A stretch of DNA of 64,000 nucleotides from an uncultured Paracoccaceae bacterium (GTDB taxonomy: Bacteria; Pseudomonadota; Alphaproteobacteria; Rhodobacterales; Rhodobacteraceae), in the NCBI GenBank assembly GCA_947495295.1, contig CANLYJ010000001.1, positions 248,001 to 312,000 on the forward strand, read 5' to 3'. Below, one piece after another: positions 16,923 to 25,431 of this stretch. Each line of letters opens with the position of its first letter. Position 1 is the stretch's first letter. The notes under the pieces are model-generated. The model had not been told where the DNA came from. It made no database searches and saw nothing but the letters and a program-made list of their open reading frames with translations. The position numbers and the translations under genes are program-made.

Positions 16923-17756
16923 CTATATGGGTTGCACGACGCCACGTTGGTATTTCTGACGATATTGCAGCGGGGTCAGCCCGTGGGCCTGCCGGAACAG
17001 TTTGTGAAAATGTGACATGTTGGGAATGCCGCAATCCGTGGCGATCTGGCTGACCGGCTCGCTATCGGTGGTCAGAGCGCGGGCGGCATATGTCATGCGA
17101 ATGTGGTTGATATGGTCGGACGGGGTTTCGCCCAGATGTTTGCGCATCATCCGGCTGACATGGGGGTGGGCCTTGCCCGTCAGCGCGACCAGTCCGGCTG
17201 CGCCATCGCGAAAGACGGCGGGGTCTTTGGCGGCGATACAAGCGTCCGCCAACCATCTGGGCGTTGTTTCCGCATGCGTCTCCGCAATCAGGTCGGCGCA
17301 TAGGGGGAGCAGAAATGCTTCGGCTGCCAAGGTGTCATTTGCGCTGCGCTCCAGCAGGACAGCGGCGTGATTAAGGGCCGCAAGCTGCCGGATGTCGCGG
17401 TGCCGTCGAACCGGGTCACCCGACGACCAGAACAGATGCCCCTTCAGCGATGGGTGCCGTTTGGCCAGTGCCTTGATGATCTGCGGATGAATACAAAGGG
17501 ACACGACAAGCGCATGCTCGCCCTTGCCTTGCAAGGCATGGCCATGTCCGGGGCGCAGAAAGAATACGCAGCCTTCGGTCAGATTCATGCCCCCTTGTGG
17601 CAGATGATGCCGGACCGTGCCGTTCTGCACCCAGAACAGTTCGAAAAAGTCGTGATCATGCAGGTGTTTGGGCCGCGCGGGGGTCAGGGTCGCGCGGGTC
17701 AGATGGATCTGGGCATCGCCTTGCAGGATGTCCTTGTGATGCAGCGTTCTGGTCAT
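16923..17756 (-). CDS. AraC-family regulator of the deoC/aldehyde dehydrogenase genes
   Basis: A 277-residue AraC/XylS-type activator. The N-terminal cupin effector domain includes HDHDFFELFWVQNG and a GCVFFLRPGHGHAL segment typical of sugar-responsive members. The C-terminal domain has two helix-turn-helix motifs ending with VSQIATDCGIPNMSHFHKLF and LTPLQYRQ. Its stop lies about 80 nt before the deoC start on the same strand, so the three genes probably form one operon that it regulates in response to a deoxyribose-related sugar (inference). It diverges from rpe, with about 115 nt between starts. Confidence 0.88.
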   Translation of the reverse strand: MTRTLHHKDILQGDAQIHLTRATLTPARPKHLHDHDFFELFWVQNGTVRHHLPQGGMNLTEGCVFFLRPGHGHALQGKGEHALVVSLCIHPQIIKALAKRHPSLKGHLFWSSGDPVRRHRDIRQLAALNHAAVLLERSANDTLAAEAFLLPLCADLIAETHAETTPRWLADACIAAKDPAVFRDGAAGLVALTGKAHPHVSRMMRKHLGETPSDHINHIRMTYAARALTTDSEPVSQIATDCGIPNMSHFHKLFRQAHGLTPLQYRQKYQRGVVQPI

Positions 17757-17871
17757 GGGCGCAAACTAGCATATGTTTTTCTGCGCCGCAGCATGAAACT
17801 GAATTGCCCGTGACAATGGCGGATCGGCGCGGTATCTGCCGGATGAAATCTGCCAATGAGGTCCGCCGCGC

Positions 17872-18561
17872 ATGTCCTTTGATCGTTCCATCAAGATCGC
17901 CCCATCCATCCTGTCCGCCGACTTTGCCAATTTTGGGGCAGAGTGCGAGGCGATCGAGGCGCAAGGCGCCGATTGGGTCCATGTCGATGTGATGGACGGC
18001 CATTTTGTGCCCAATATCACCTTTGGCCCGGCCACGTGCGCCGCCATCCGCCCGCATATCAAAGGCGTGATGGATGTACATCTGATGATTGCCCCGGTTG
18101 ATCCTTATATCGAGGCATTCGCCAAGGCCGGTGCCGATGTCATTACCGCCCATGTGGAGGCTGGCCCGCATATCCATCGCACCGTGCAGACCATTCGCGG
18201 GGCCGGGGCCAAGGCCGGTGTCGCGCTAAACCCTGGGACGCCTGCGTCATCGGTGGAATATCTGCTGGACATGGTTGACCTGATTTGTGTGATGACGGTG
18301 AACCCCGGCTTTGGCGGGCAGAAATTCATTCATAGCCAGGTCGAAAAGGTGCGCGATTTGCGGGCCATGATCGGTGACCGGCCGATCCATATCGAAATCG
18401 ACGGCGGCGTTGATCCAACAACCGCACCTTTGGTGGCAGCGGCTGGTGCAGATGTGCTTGTGGCGGGGTCAGCCGTGTTTCGGGGCGGATCGGTCAGCGA
18501 TCCGGCGCCTTACGGCAACAACATCCGCGCCATTCGGGCGGCGGCGGAAACGTCTACCTGA
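17872..18561 (+). CDS. rpe: ribulose-phosphate 3-epimerase
   Basis: A 229-residue TIM-barrel metalloenzyme that interconverts ribulose 5-phosphate and xylulose 5-phosphate in the pentose phosphate pathway. Characteristic segments are [14 protein letters not shown] at the N-terminus, [15 protein letters not shown] with the metal-binding Asp and His, [18 protein letters not shown] and EIDGGV near the end. Length is normal for the family. ATG 17872 begins directly at the conserved N-terminus. A 26-bp perfect palindrome follows the stop by 17 nt. Confidence 0.97.
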   Translation: MSFDRSIKIAPSILSADFANFGAECEAIEAQGADWVHVDVMDGHFVPNITFGPATCAAIRPHIKGVMDVHLMIAPVDPYIEAFAKAGADVITAHVEAGPHIHRTVQTIRGAGAKAGVALNPGTPASSVEYLLDMVDLICVMTVNPGFGGQKFIHSQVEKVRDLRAMIGDRPIHIEIDGGVDPTTAPLVAAAGADVLVAGSAVFRGGSVSDPAPYGNNIRAIRAAAETST

Positions 18562-18578
18562 CAAAACAGGTTCTGGAA

Positions 18579-18604
18579 CATGATGTCGAACGTTCGACAT
18601 CATG
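18579..18604. repeat. 26-bp perfect palindrome after rpe
   Basis: CATGATGTCGAAC (18579-18591) is followed at once by its exact reverse complement GTTCGACATCATG (18592-18604). There is no T-run after it, so it is not a standard terminator. It sits between the rpe stop and the secreted-protein gene at 18692. Confidence 0.85.
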
Positions 18605-18691
18605 CATCTGGGCGCAAAGATCACCGGGAACGCTTTGATGGGTTCAGTGCCGCGATGTGCGGCGCATGCAAACAGATCAAAGGAAAATCGG

Positions 18692-19258
18692 ATGTTCACC
18701 TTAAACCAATGCAACCTGTCATGCGCCGCTGTTGCAGCGTTCTGTCTTGCCATCAGCCCTGCCAGCGCGGACATGACCCGCGAAAATGACGTCTGGATTA
18801 CGCGGGCCGCGATGCAGACCGATACAGGCTATCAAATTCCCGCCGGGGCTTATGGCATCTTTGTCGTCAACCGCCCGCGCCAAGTCAGCTTGCTTGACCT
18901 GCGTGGCATGGCCGGTCGGGGCGATGTCATCCTGCGGGGTGACCAAAGTGGCGAATGCCTTGTGTTTCGGGCCCGTTTTGTCGCCGGTGATTTCGGGGGC
19001 GACGGTATCGGCGGCCATTTGGCGACCCCGATCAGGATCGTGTTGCAAAGCCGCCGGGTGGCCCGTGCCCTCGCACATGGACATGACGTGGTCAGCGATA
19101 CATATCGGGTGACCGGGCAGGCGCATCACGATGCGGATATCGTATTAGGTGACGGTTTGGCCGACAGCTATGGGTTCGTGATCAACCCGGGGCGCAATGT
19201 CATGGACGAAATCTTTGGGGTGGCGCATCGGCGGATTACTTGCACACCGGTGTCATGA
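18692..19258 (+). CDS. secreted protein of unknown function
   Basis: A 188-residue protein with a Sec signal peptide (about residues 1-30, cleavage likely after SPASA). The mature part is basic with several beta-strand-like stretches (YGIFVVNRPRQVSLLDLRG, IRIVLQSRRVARALA) and two cysteines, in GECLVF and near the C-terminus (TCTPVS), that could pair in the periplasm. No family recognised. ATG 18692 has AAAGGA upstream; an in-frame ATG at 18602 would destroy the signal sequence. Its stop overlaps the stop of the convergent AraC gene by six bases. Confidence 0.65.
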   Translation: MFTLNQCNLSCAAVAAFCLAISPASADMTRENDVWITRAAMQTDTGYQIPAGAYGIFVVNRPRQVSLLDLRGMAGRGDVILRGDQSGECLVFRARFVAGDFGGDGIGGHLATPIRIVLQSRRVARALAHGHDVVSDTYRVTGQAHHDADIVLGDGLADSYGFVINPGRNVMDEIFGVAHRRITCTPVS

Positions 19259-20275
19259 GCCGCGTAAACTGGCACGAAACTGAGATGGCGTCTGCCCGGT
19301 GACGCGCCGAAACTCGGTATTGAAGCTGGATTTCGACAGGAATCCAGCTTCGAACATCACCTCGGTGATTGGCAGGTCGGTATCCTGCAAGGCGCGCTGG
19401 GCATAGCGGATACGATGCCCGTTAATGAAGCGCGAGAAGTTTTCACCCGTCACCCGATTGGTGGCCGCTGATACATCGCGGACCGGTGCGGATAGGCGTC
19501 TGGCGACCCGCGACAAGGTCAGGTTGCTGTCCCTGTAAAGCTGCTTTTCTTCCATTAATGCATTCAGCGCGGCCATCAGGTTTTGATCGTTGTGGGTGGC
19601 CGTCTGCGGCTTGTCAGCAACGGCGCGCGGCGGGCCCAGGATCATCGGCGCCCCGATCAATGCCACAACAAAAATGAACCCCGCAAAAAGGCCGGATACC
19701 CCGGTCAACATGCCTACCATTTGCGGGTCCGTCGCAGCCAGACTGGCCATCACGATCACGCCGTCAGCCAGAACCATCAGCCCGATCAACGCAAGGGTCG
19801 CATAGATTGCCGCGCGCAGGATATGCACCGCATGTGGCGGCACCAGCGGTACATCATCTGCACCACGCCGCAGCAATGTGGCAATGCGCACCAGATAGAT
19901 GCAGTTGATCGCAAGAATAAACATATCCGCCGATACAGGGATCGGGGCCAGCAGCCCTAAAAATGCCATCACGACAATCAAGGCATCAGGGCGCAACGTC
20001 TTGCGCCATTGCGGCCCCGTCTCGTGGCCAAGCGCCTTGAAACCCAAATAGGCCAATGGCGCGGCCGTGACCGCTACAAAGGGCTGCACCCGCCCGGGCC
20101 AAGCCAGATCAAAAGACAGCCGCAGCCCCAGCAAAAGCGCCACGGTGCCGAGGCTCAGCAGAAACCCGCAAAGCAGTATCCGCGCGTGCTGCGGAATGCG
20201 CGTGTTCCAGGCCAGCGTATAGGCGGCGATCAGCGTCAGGATACTGACGAGCCAGCTGATGGGAAAACTGCTCAT
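19253..20275 (-). CDS. AraC-family regulator with a polytopic membrane sensor domain
   Basis: A 340-residue protein. The first 220 residues contain about seven hydrophobic helices, starting ISWLVSILTLIAAYTLAW and ending near GVSGLFAGFIFVVALIGAPMIL. A short linker leads to a C-terminal AraC DNA-binding domain (about 235-340) with LYRDSNLTLSRVARRLSAPV and the second HTH ITEVMFEAGFLSKSSFNTEF plus TGQTPSQFR. Membrane-embedded one-component regulators of this kind are known among Proteobacteria, and the signal sensed here is unknown. I chose the ATG at 20275 because the first helix starts right after it. It diverges from the membrane protein/two-component operon, starting about 130 nt away. Confidence 0.85.
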   Translation of the reverse strand: MSSFPISWLVSILTLIAAYTLAWNTRIPQHARILLCGFLLSLGTVALLLGLRLSFDLAWPGRVQPFVAVTAAPLAYLGFKALGHETGPQWRKTLRPDALIVVMAFLGLLAPIPVSADMFILAINCIYLVRIATLLRRGADDVPLVPPHAVHILRAAIYATLALIGLMVLADGVIVMASLAATDPQMVGMLTGVSGLFAGFIFVVALIGAPMILGPPRAVADKPQTATHNDQNLMAALNALMEEKQLYRDSNLTLSRVARRLSAPVRDVSAATNRVTGENFSRFINGHRIRYAQRALQDTDLPITEVMFEAGFLSKSSFNTEFRRVTGQTPSQFRASLRGS

Positions 20276-20405
20276 GCCCTTGATGTAGTAACAAATGGAA
20301 GGCTTTGAACAGGCAGGGGCTGCACAAAAATTGCACATCTTTGCAGGCTGTGATGCACGACCCAACCCTATCCCTGTCCTTCAAAGCAAGATGAAGGGAC
20401 AGGAT

Positions 20406-21827
20406 ATGGTTGTGCGTGGCGTGCCAAAAGGTTTGGCAAAAGATGCATGGTGGCTGGATGATGAACGGGCGATGCCGGGTTGGATGCTTGGGGTCATGTT
20501 GATCATCGGCGTTGGTTTGGCCGACCTGATGTTCTGGTCAGTGCGTCCTGGCCTGAGCTTCGTAATTTGGGTGCTGGCGATTGCCGCGGCCGTACATGTC
20601 ACCCTCTGGTCGGATGTCGACCGGGTGCGGGGCTTGCGCGCATGGGGCGTTTTGCTGGTCACGCTGGTGCCGGCTATCGATCTTTTCCAGTTGATGTCAT
20701 TTTTTATTGCGATGTTGGGGTTCCTGTTCTTTGCAACCCTGATGGTGCTGGGGCGCTGGGATATGCCCATGCTGCTGCGCGGTATGCGCCGGTTGCCATT
20801 TGCCGGGATCATTCTGGTTGTTGTGGATGCGCTACATCTGCGTGTGTCCGCCCCGTCCACAGGGGTCGTCAGACGGATCGCGCTTGATTGGGCGTTCCCG
20901 ATCAGCGTTGGCCTGGTGTTTATCGTGCTGATCGCCGTCGCCAACCCGCTCATGGATCGCTGGCTGTTGCAATTGGCGCAAATGGAGCCAGGGATTGCTT
21001 TTGACGGCGCACGCGTGACGTTTTGGACCACAATCGCGGTGTGTCTCTGGCCCTTCCTGCGGCTCAGCAGGTTGGCCAAGACGCTTGGCCGTGCGCCGGC
21101 TGCGCGGGGGGCGATGTGGCGGTCGGGTCTGTTGAATGATCGATCAGTGCTGCGCGCGCTGGTGCTGTTCAACCTGATCTTTGCGGTGCAGACCATGATG
21201 GATCTTGGGTTTCTTTGGGGCGGCGTAGCCTTGCCCGAGGGGATGACCTATGCCGAATATGCGCATCGCGGAGCTTATCCTTTGCTTGTGACCGCCTTGT
21301 TGGCAGGCCTGTTCGCCCTGCTGTCGCAACCTTTTCTGGAGGCGCACCCCGCACTCCGCGGTCTGCTTTACCTTTGGATCGGGCAGAATGTGCTTTTGGT
21401 GATTTCTTCCATCCTGCGGCTGGATCTGTATGTCGATGTCTACGACCTGACCCGGCTGCGTTTTGCGGCATTTGTCTGGATGGTGTTGGTGGCACTGGGG
21501 CTGATCCTGATGATTATTCAGATGGTGCAGCGCGCGCCGGTCGGGTGGTTCATGTTGCGTGCGGCAGGGTTGGGGTTTCTGGCGATCTATCTTTGTGCGC
21601 TTGTGAATGTTGACGGGTTGATTGCCCGCACCAACCTGGCACAGCCGGACCCCGATATGTGGTATCTGTGTCGATTGAGCGAGGGGGCGGCGCCGGCCTT
21701 GGCCGCCGCCGACCGGTCCTGTTATGGCGCGCGACCAATTGTCAGCACACCCAAAGATTGGCGCGAATGGGGCTACCGGAATACCCGGCTGCGCCGTAGT
21801 TTGGCCGCAACGGAGGTAGCGCAATGA
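20406..21827 (+). CDS. DUF4173-like polytopic membrane protein
   Basis: A 473-residue integral membrane protein with roughly ten to twelve hydrophobic segments, resembling DUF4153/DUF4173 proteins, with a C-terminal tail that contains a DWREWGYRNTRLRRS motif. That tail, ending in a basic cluster, is probably outside the last helix and typical of the family. Function unknown. I start at ATG 20406, preceded by AAGGGACAGG. Its TGA overlaps the response regulator ATG by four bases (ATGA), so it is coupled with the two-component system and may be a signal input or target, as CreD is for CreBC (analogy only). Confidence 0.75.
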   Translation: MVVRGVPKGLAKDAWWLDDERAMPGWMLGVMLIIGVGLADLMFWSVRPGLSFVIWVLAIAAAVHVTLWSDVDRVRGLRAWGVLLVTLVPAIDLFQLMSFFIAMLGFLFFATLMVLGRWDMPMLLRGMRRLPFAGIILVVVDALHLRVSAPSTGVVRRIALDWAFPISVGLVFIVLIAVANPLMDRWLLQLAQMEPGIAFDGARVTFWTTIAVCLWPFLRLSRLAKTLGRAPAARGAMWRSGLLNDRSVLRALVLFNLIFAVQTMMDLGFLWGGVALPEGMTYAEYAHRGAYPLLVTALLAGLFALLSQPFLEAHPALRGLLYLWIGQNVLLVISSILRLDLYVDVYDLTRLRFAAFVWMVLVALGLILMIIQMVQRAPVGWFMLRAAGLGFLAIYLCALVNVDGLIARTNLAQPDPDMWYLCRLSEGAAPALAAADRSCYGARPIVSTPKDWREWGYRNTRLRRSLAATEVAQ

Positions 21828-22504
21828 TACTGGTTGCAGATGATGATACCCAGATCCGCGATGTCGTGCGGATCGCGCTAAGTCAGGCAGGCTTTGCCGT
21901 GGCCGAGGCGGCAGATGGTCAACAGGCGCTGGAGATGGCGCAAAGCCTGACGCCTGATCTGATCGTCCTTGATATCGGGATGCCGGAAATGGACGGGCTG
22001 GCGGTGTGTCGGGAGCTGCGCAAATCCTCTGATGTGCCCGTCGTGTTTCTGACAGCGCAGGGGGATGAGATTGACCGGGTTGTCGGGCTGGAGCTGGGGG
22101 CGGATGACTACATGCCCAAACCCTTCTCCCCGCGCGAACTGGTCGCGCGGGTCAAGGCGATCCTGAAAAGGTCGCATGTGGCGACGCCGACGCAATCGGT
22201 GTTGCGGCGGGGAATGGTCAGCGTCGATCCAGACCGGCATCTGTGCCATGTGCGGGATGTTGCAGTGACGCTGACGGCGCGTGAAATGGATTTGTTGGAA
22301 CGGCTGATGGCGCGGCCTGACAACGTCATGTCACGCCCGCAACTGGTGGATGCGATCTATGGCACCAATGTACATGTGAGCGATCGGACGATGGATAGCC
22401 ACCTGCGAAACCTGCGTGGAAAGCTGTCCCTGGCAGGGTGCGATGACGCGATTGAAACGGTGCATGGGGTCGGTATTCGGATGGGCGCATGTCGCGGCGG
22501 GTGA
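21824..22504 (+). CDS. OmpR/PhoB-family response regulator
   Basis: A 226-residue protein with an N-terminal receiver domain (acidic pair in MILVADDDTQ, phosphoacceptor Asp in LIVLDIGMPEMDG, Thr in VVFLTAQ, Lys in DYMPKPFSPREL) and a C-terminal winged helix (LTAREMDLLERLM ... DRTMDSHLRNLRGKL). The wing segment SDRTMDSHLRNLR resembles CreB/ChvI-type regulators. It is translationally coupled to the membrane protein upstream and overlaps the kinase gene by 16 nt, so stoichiometric production with its partner is likely. Confidence 0.93.
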   Translation: MILVADDDTQIRDVVRIALSQAGFAVAEAADGQQALEMAQSLTPDLIVLDIGMPEMDGLAVCRELRKSSDVPVVFLTAQGDEIDRVVGLELGADDYMPKPFSPRELVARVKAILKRSHVATPTQSVLRRGMVSVDPDRHLCHVRDVAVTLTAREMDLLERLMARPDNVMSRPQLVDAIYGTNVHVSDRTMDSHLRNLRGKLSLAGCDDAIETVHGVGIRMGACRGG

Positions 22505-23412
22505 TCCGAAAATGGCGACCGCCACTGGCATTCGTGTTGGGGGGCACATTAGCGACGGTGTTTTTCCTGCCGCTGGTGGGTATTGGCTATTTCCGGGTCG
22601 CGGGCGGCGTGTTGGGCTGGGCCGAAACATCCTGGATGATCGGCTGGATGGCTTTTGTGGCAACCGGCGTGCTGGGGTACTTGCTATGGCGGCTTGTGTT
22701 GCAGCCGGTCCGCGCGCTGACGACCTTTGCGCAAAGTGAAGGCGAGGCCCAGGTGCCAGCCCATTTCGGCACACCAGAGTTTTCCGATCTGGGAAAGGCG
22801 GTTATCGGGATGACATCGGCCTTGCGTGGGCGCGAGGCCGTGCTGCGGTCCTATGCCGATCATGTGACACATGAGTTGAAATCGCCACTGACCGCGATCC
22901 GGGGGGCGGCGGAGCTGCTAAACGATCCGGGGCTGGCAGATGCGGATCGGGCAAAGATGCTGGGCAATATAGGTGAGGCCGTGATCCGGATGGAGGCCTT
23001 GCTGGACAGCCAACGCGCCCTGGCCAGCGCGCAGGACCCGATGCCCCCGGGGGAATGTGTTTTGTCAGAGGTGTTGGCCGGTCAGGACGTGATTGTGGCG
23101 CGTGACGGAACGGTGCCTTTGCCGCGCGACGTGATGGATTTGGTGACAGCGCATCTTGTGGGGAATGCGCGTGCGCATGGGGCCGGGGTTGTGACCTTCA
23201 CATTGCATGACGACCGTTTGGTGGTCAGCGACAACGGGCCGGGCATTTCCGATGGCAATCGGGACCGGGTTTTTGATCCGTTCTTCACAACCCGTCGAGA
23301 GTTGGGTGGAACTGGTATGGGGCTGCCTATCGTGCGCCGGATGCTGCAGGCGCAAGGGGCTGACATCACGTTGATCCCGGGACCAGGGGCTGTTTTTGAG
23401 ATCAGGTTTTGA
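22489..23412 (+). CDS. sensor histidine kinase
   Basis: A 307-residue inner-membrane kinase. Two membrane helices (about 10-30 and 40-65) enclose almost no periplasmic loop, so an intramembrane or accessory-protein signal is likely. A HAMP-like linker precedes the H-box YADHVTHELKSPLTAIRG, with the phosphoacceptor His, then a compact ATPase domain with VSDNGPGI (G1) and GTGMGLPIV (G2). Lack of a periplasmic sensor fits the idea that the DUF4173-like protein encoded upstream supplies the input (inference). It is the last gene of the operon; a family B palindromic repeat lies 8 nt after the stop. Confidence 0.92.
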   Translation: MSRRVIRKWRPPLAFVLGGTLATVFFLPLVGIGYFRVAGGVLGWAETSWMIGWMAFVATGVLGYLLWRLVLQPVRALTTFAQSEGEAQVPAHFGTPEFSDLGKAVIGMTSALRGREAVLRSYADHVTHELKSPLTAIRGAAELLNDPGLADADRAKMLGNIGEAVIRMEALLDSQRALASAQDPMPPGECVLSEVLAGQDVIVARDGTVPLPRDVMDLVTAHLVGNARAHGAGVVTFTLHDDRLVVSDNGPGISDGNRDRVFDPFFTTRRELGGTGMGLPIVRRMLQAQGADITLIPGPGAVFEIRF

Positions 23413-23420
23413 TGCAATGT

Positions 23421-23445
23421 AAGATGGGTTTAAACCCATCTTACG
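23421..23445. repeat. palindromic repeat, family B
   Basis: AAGATGGGTT and AACCCATCTT pair perfectly around TA, followed by ACG. It sits between the convergent kinase and alpha-glucosidase genes, where its hairpin could act on both transcripts. Confidence 0.85.
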
Positions 23446-23476
23446 ACGCGGCTCCGTTGCGCTTGATTGCCGTCAA

Positions 23477-25096
23477 TCAGACCGATAGGGCCAGCGCCCC
23501 ATCATGGGTCAGATAAGCGAACCCGTTTTCAGGAAGGGTTAGGGAAAAGCCGTCAATATCGGCATGCTGAGGGCCGATAAGCGCGGCGTCGCCGTTTAGC
23601 GTGATGACCTGCGGTTCCTTGGACAGGTTAAAGATGCAGGTGATCTGTTCATTTCCGGTTTGGCGCCGAAACGCCAATAGTGGCTCAGGCAGATCAATGA
23701 ATGTGGTCTGGCCAGCGCGTAGTGCTGGTTGCGCTTTGCGAAAGGCGATTGCTGTTTTGTAGAACTGCAGGATGCTGTCATCTGTGGCCTCTTGCGCGTC
23801 AACTGAACGTGCCGTCTGAGCGGCTTTCACGGGCAGCCAGGGCTGCCCGGTGCTGAAGCCTGCATTGGGTTTGTCCTGCTCCCACACCATTGGTGTGCGG
23901 CATCCGTCTCGCCCTTTGACGGCGGGCCAGAACCGCAATGCGGGCGGATCGGTCAGTTCGTCATAGGTCAGTTCGGTTTCTGTCTGGCCCAGTTCCTCGC
24001 CCTGATAAATGCCGATTGTGCCTTCAAACGACATCAGCATCGCACAGGCCAGCCGGGCCATGTGGTCGTCGCTGGCCGCGTGATCGCCCCAGCGCGTCAC
24101 ATGGCGCGGCACGTCATGGTTGCTGAACGACCATTTCGGGTGGCCATCCGGTGCGCCTTGCTGGAACCCTGCGATACAACTGCGGAAATGGTCCGCCGAA
24201 AAATCAGGCCCCAGCATGGCAAAGCTGTAAGCCATATGCAGGCGGTTGGACCCGGCTGTGTAATCGCCCATGATCTGGATCGATTTGCGCCCCATCTCAC
24301 CCACTTCGCCGACCATCATGATATCGTCATAGTGATCCGTCAGCTTGCGGAGCTTTTCCAGAAAACCAAGGTTTTCGGGTCGCGTCTTGTTATAGATATT
24401 GTCTTGCATCCCATAAAGATCGGTTGCCATGACTTGCGGGCGGCTTTGCGCCGGGGGGTTTGATCGCAGTTGGGTGTCGTGAAAATAGTAATTCACGGTA
24501 TCGAGCCGAAAGCCGTCAAGGCCCCGATCCAGCCAGAATTTGCAGGTTTCAAGAATTGCATCAACCACATCGGGATTGTGAAAGTTCAGGTCGGGTTGGG
24601 CGGCAAGGAAGTTGTGCAGATAGTATTGGCCGCGTTGTGGATCAAATTCCCAGGCTGGGCCGCCGAAATGGCTGTGCCAGTTTGTCGGGGGTGACCCATC
24701 AGGCAGCGGGTCGGCCCAGACATACCAGTCGGCTTTGTCATTGTCCCGGCTGGTGCGGGATTGACGAAACCACGGGTGTTGGTCGGATGTGTGCGACAGG
24801 ACCTGATCGGTAATCACCTTCAGGCCCAGATCATGGGCGCGTGCGATCAGCGCGTCGAAATCTGCCAGTGTTCCAAATAGCGGGTCGATATCGGTGTAGT
24901 CTGACACGTCATAACCCATATCCTTTTGTGGTGACGTGAAAATGGGCGACAACCAGATGCAGTCGGCACCAAGGGCTGCGACATGTGGCAGCCGGCGTGT
25001 AATGCCCTGCAAATCACCAACGCCATCGCCGTTATCATCCTGAAAAGAACGTGGATAGATCTGATAAACGACTGCGTCACGCCACCATTCACGCAT
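23477..25096 (-). CDS. GH13 alpha-glucosidase (oligo-1,6-glucosidase type)
   Basis: A 539-residue cytoplasmic glycoside hydrolase of family 13. The N-terminus WWRDAVVYQIYPRSFQDDNGDGVGDL is the typical alpha-glucosidase start with its QIYPRSF motif. Conserved regions follow: DQVLSHTSDQH, the nucleophile Asp in DGFRLDTVNYY, the acid/base Glu in VGEVGE and the SNHDVPR transition-state motif, then a small beta domain. It releases glucose from alpha-glucosides such as maltose, sucrose or trehalose-type substrates; the exact specificity is not readable. ATG 25096 has AAGGAG upstream. No sugar ABC transporter genes are next to it, unlike the agl operon of rhizobia. Confidence 0.93.
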   Translation of the reverse strand: MREWWRDAVVYQIYPRSFQDDNGDGVGDLQGITRRLPHVAALGADCIWLSPIFTSPQKDMGYDVSDYTDIDPLFGTLADFDALIARAHDLGLKVITDQVLSHTSDQHPWFRQSRTSRDNDKADWYVWADPLPDGSPPTNWHSHFGGPAWEFDPQRGQYYLHNFLAAQPDLNFHNPDVVDAILETCKFWLDRGLDGFRLDTVNYYFHDTQLRSNPPAQSRPQVMATDLYGMQDNIYNKTRPENLGFLEKLRKLTDHYDDIMMVGEVGEMGRKSIQIMGDYTAGSNRLHMAYSFAMLGPDFSADHFRSCIAGFQQGAPDGHPKWSFSNHDVPRHVTRWGDHAASDDHMARLACAMLMSFEGTIGIYQGEELGQTETELTYDELTDPPALRFWPAVKGRDGCRTPMVWEQDKPNAGFSTGQPWLPVKAAQTARSVDAQEATDDSILQFYKTAIAFRKAQPALRAGQTTFIDLPEPLLAFRRQTGNEQITCIFNLSKEPQVITLNGDAALIGPQHADIDGFSLTLPENGFAYLTHDGALALSV

Positions 25097-25426
25097 GGAG
25101 CTCTCCTTGTTTTCGTTACGACAGCGTTTCGAGAAAAGTTGATGCCTCCGGTTTTTCTCAAGACGCCGTCGTCAAAATAATTCTGTTCCCGGAAAAAGAG
25201 CGCAGGACGGACGGGGTCTTTCAAGCCCTTTTCATGGTTTGCGTTGAAAAAGAAATGTAAAGGCGCGCAGGTTTGAGGCGCAAAAACGCGGCTCATCCGT
25301 CACGTGCCTGTGCAGGAGACATCTACGCTTGTGGCAAAGCTGCACAGATCAGTCACCTGATCGCGGTGATCCTGTGCGCCAGAGCCGGGTCCGATGAGCC
25401 ACAGGGGAGATGGGTTGAAACCCATC
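25097..25426. other. 330-bp intergenic region upstream of the alpha-glucosidase
   Basis: No gene can be supported. It holds the alpha-glucosidase promoter side and, at the far end, a family B repeat (25408-25431). A weak CGAAACGCTG-like stretch near 25115 recalls LacI-family operators but is not symmetrical enough to claim. Confidence 0.5.
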
Positions 25427-25431
25427 TTACG
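25408..25431. repeat. palindromic repeat, family B, overlapping the puuD stop codon
   Basis: AGATGGGTT and AACCCATCT pair around GA, followed by TACG. Read on the minus strand, the end CGTAAGATGG supplies the TAA stop (25427-25429) of puuD. Confidence 0.85.

Noticed and set aside
25097-25260. Possible LacI operator upstream of the alpha-glucosidase
   Set aside because: The CGAAACGCTG-like stretch lacks the needed symmetry, and no LacI gene is nearby.
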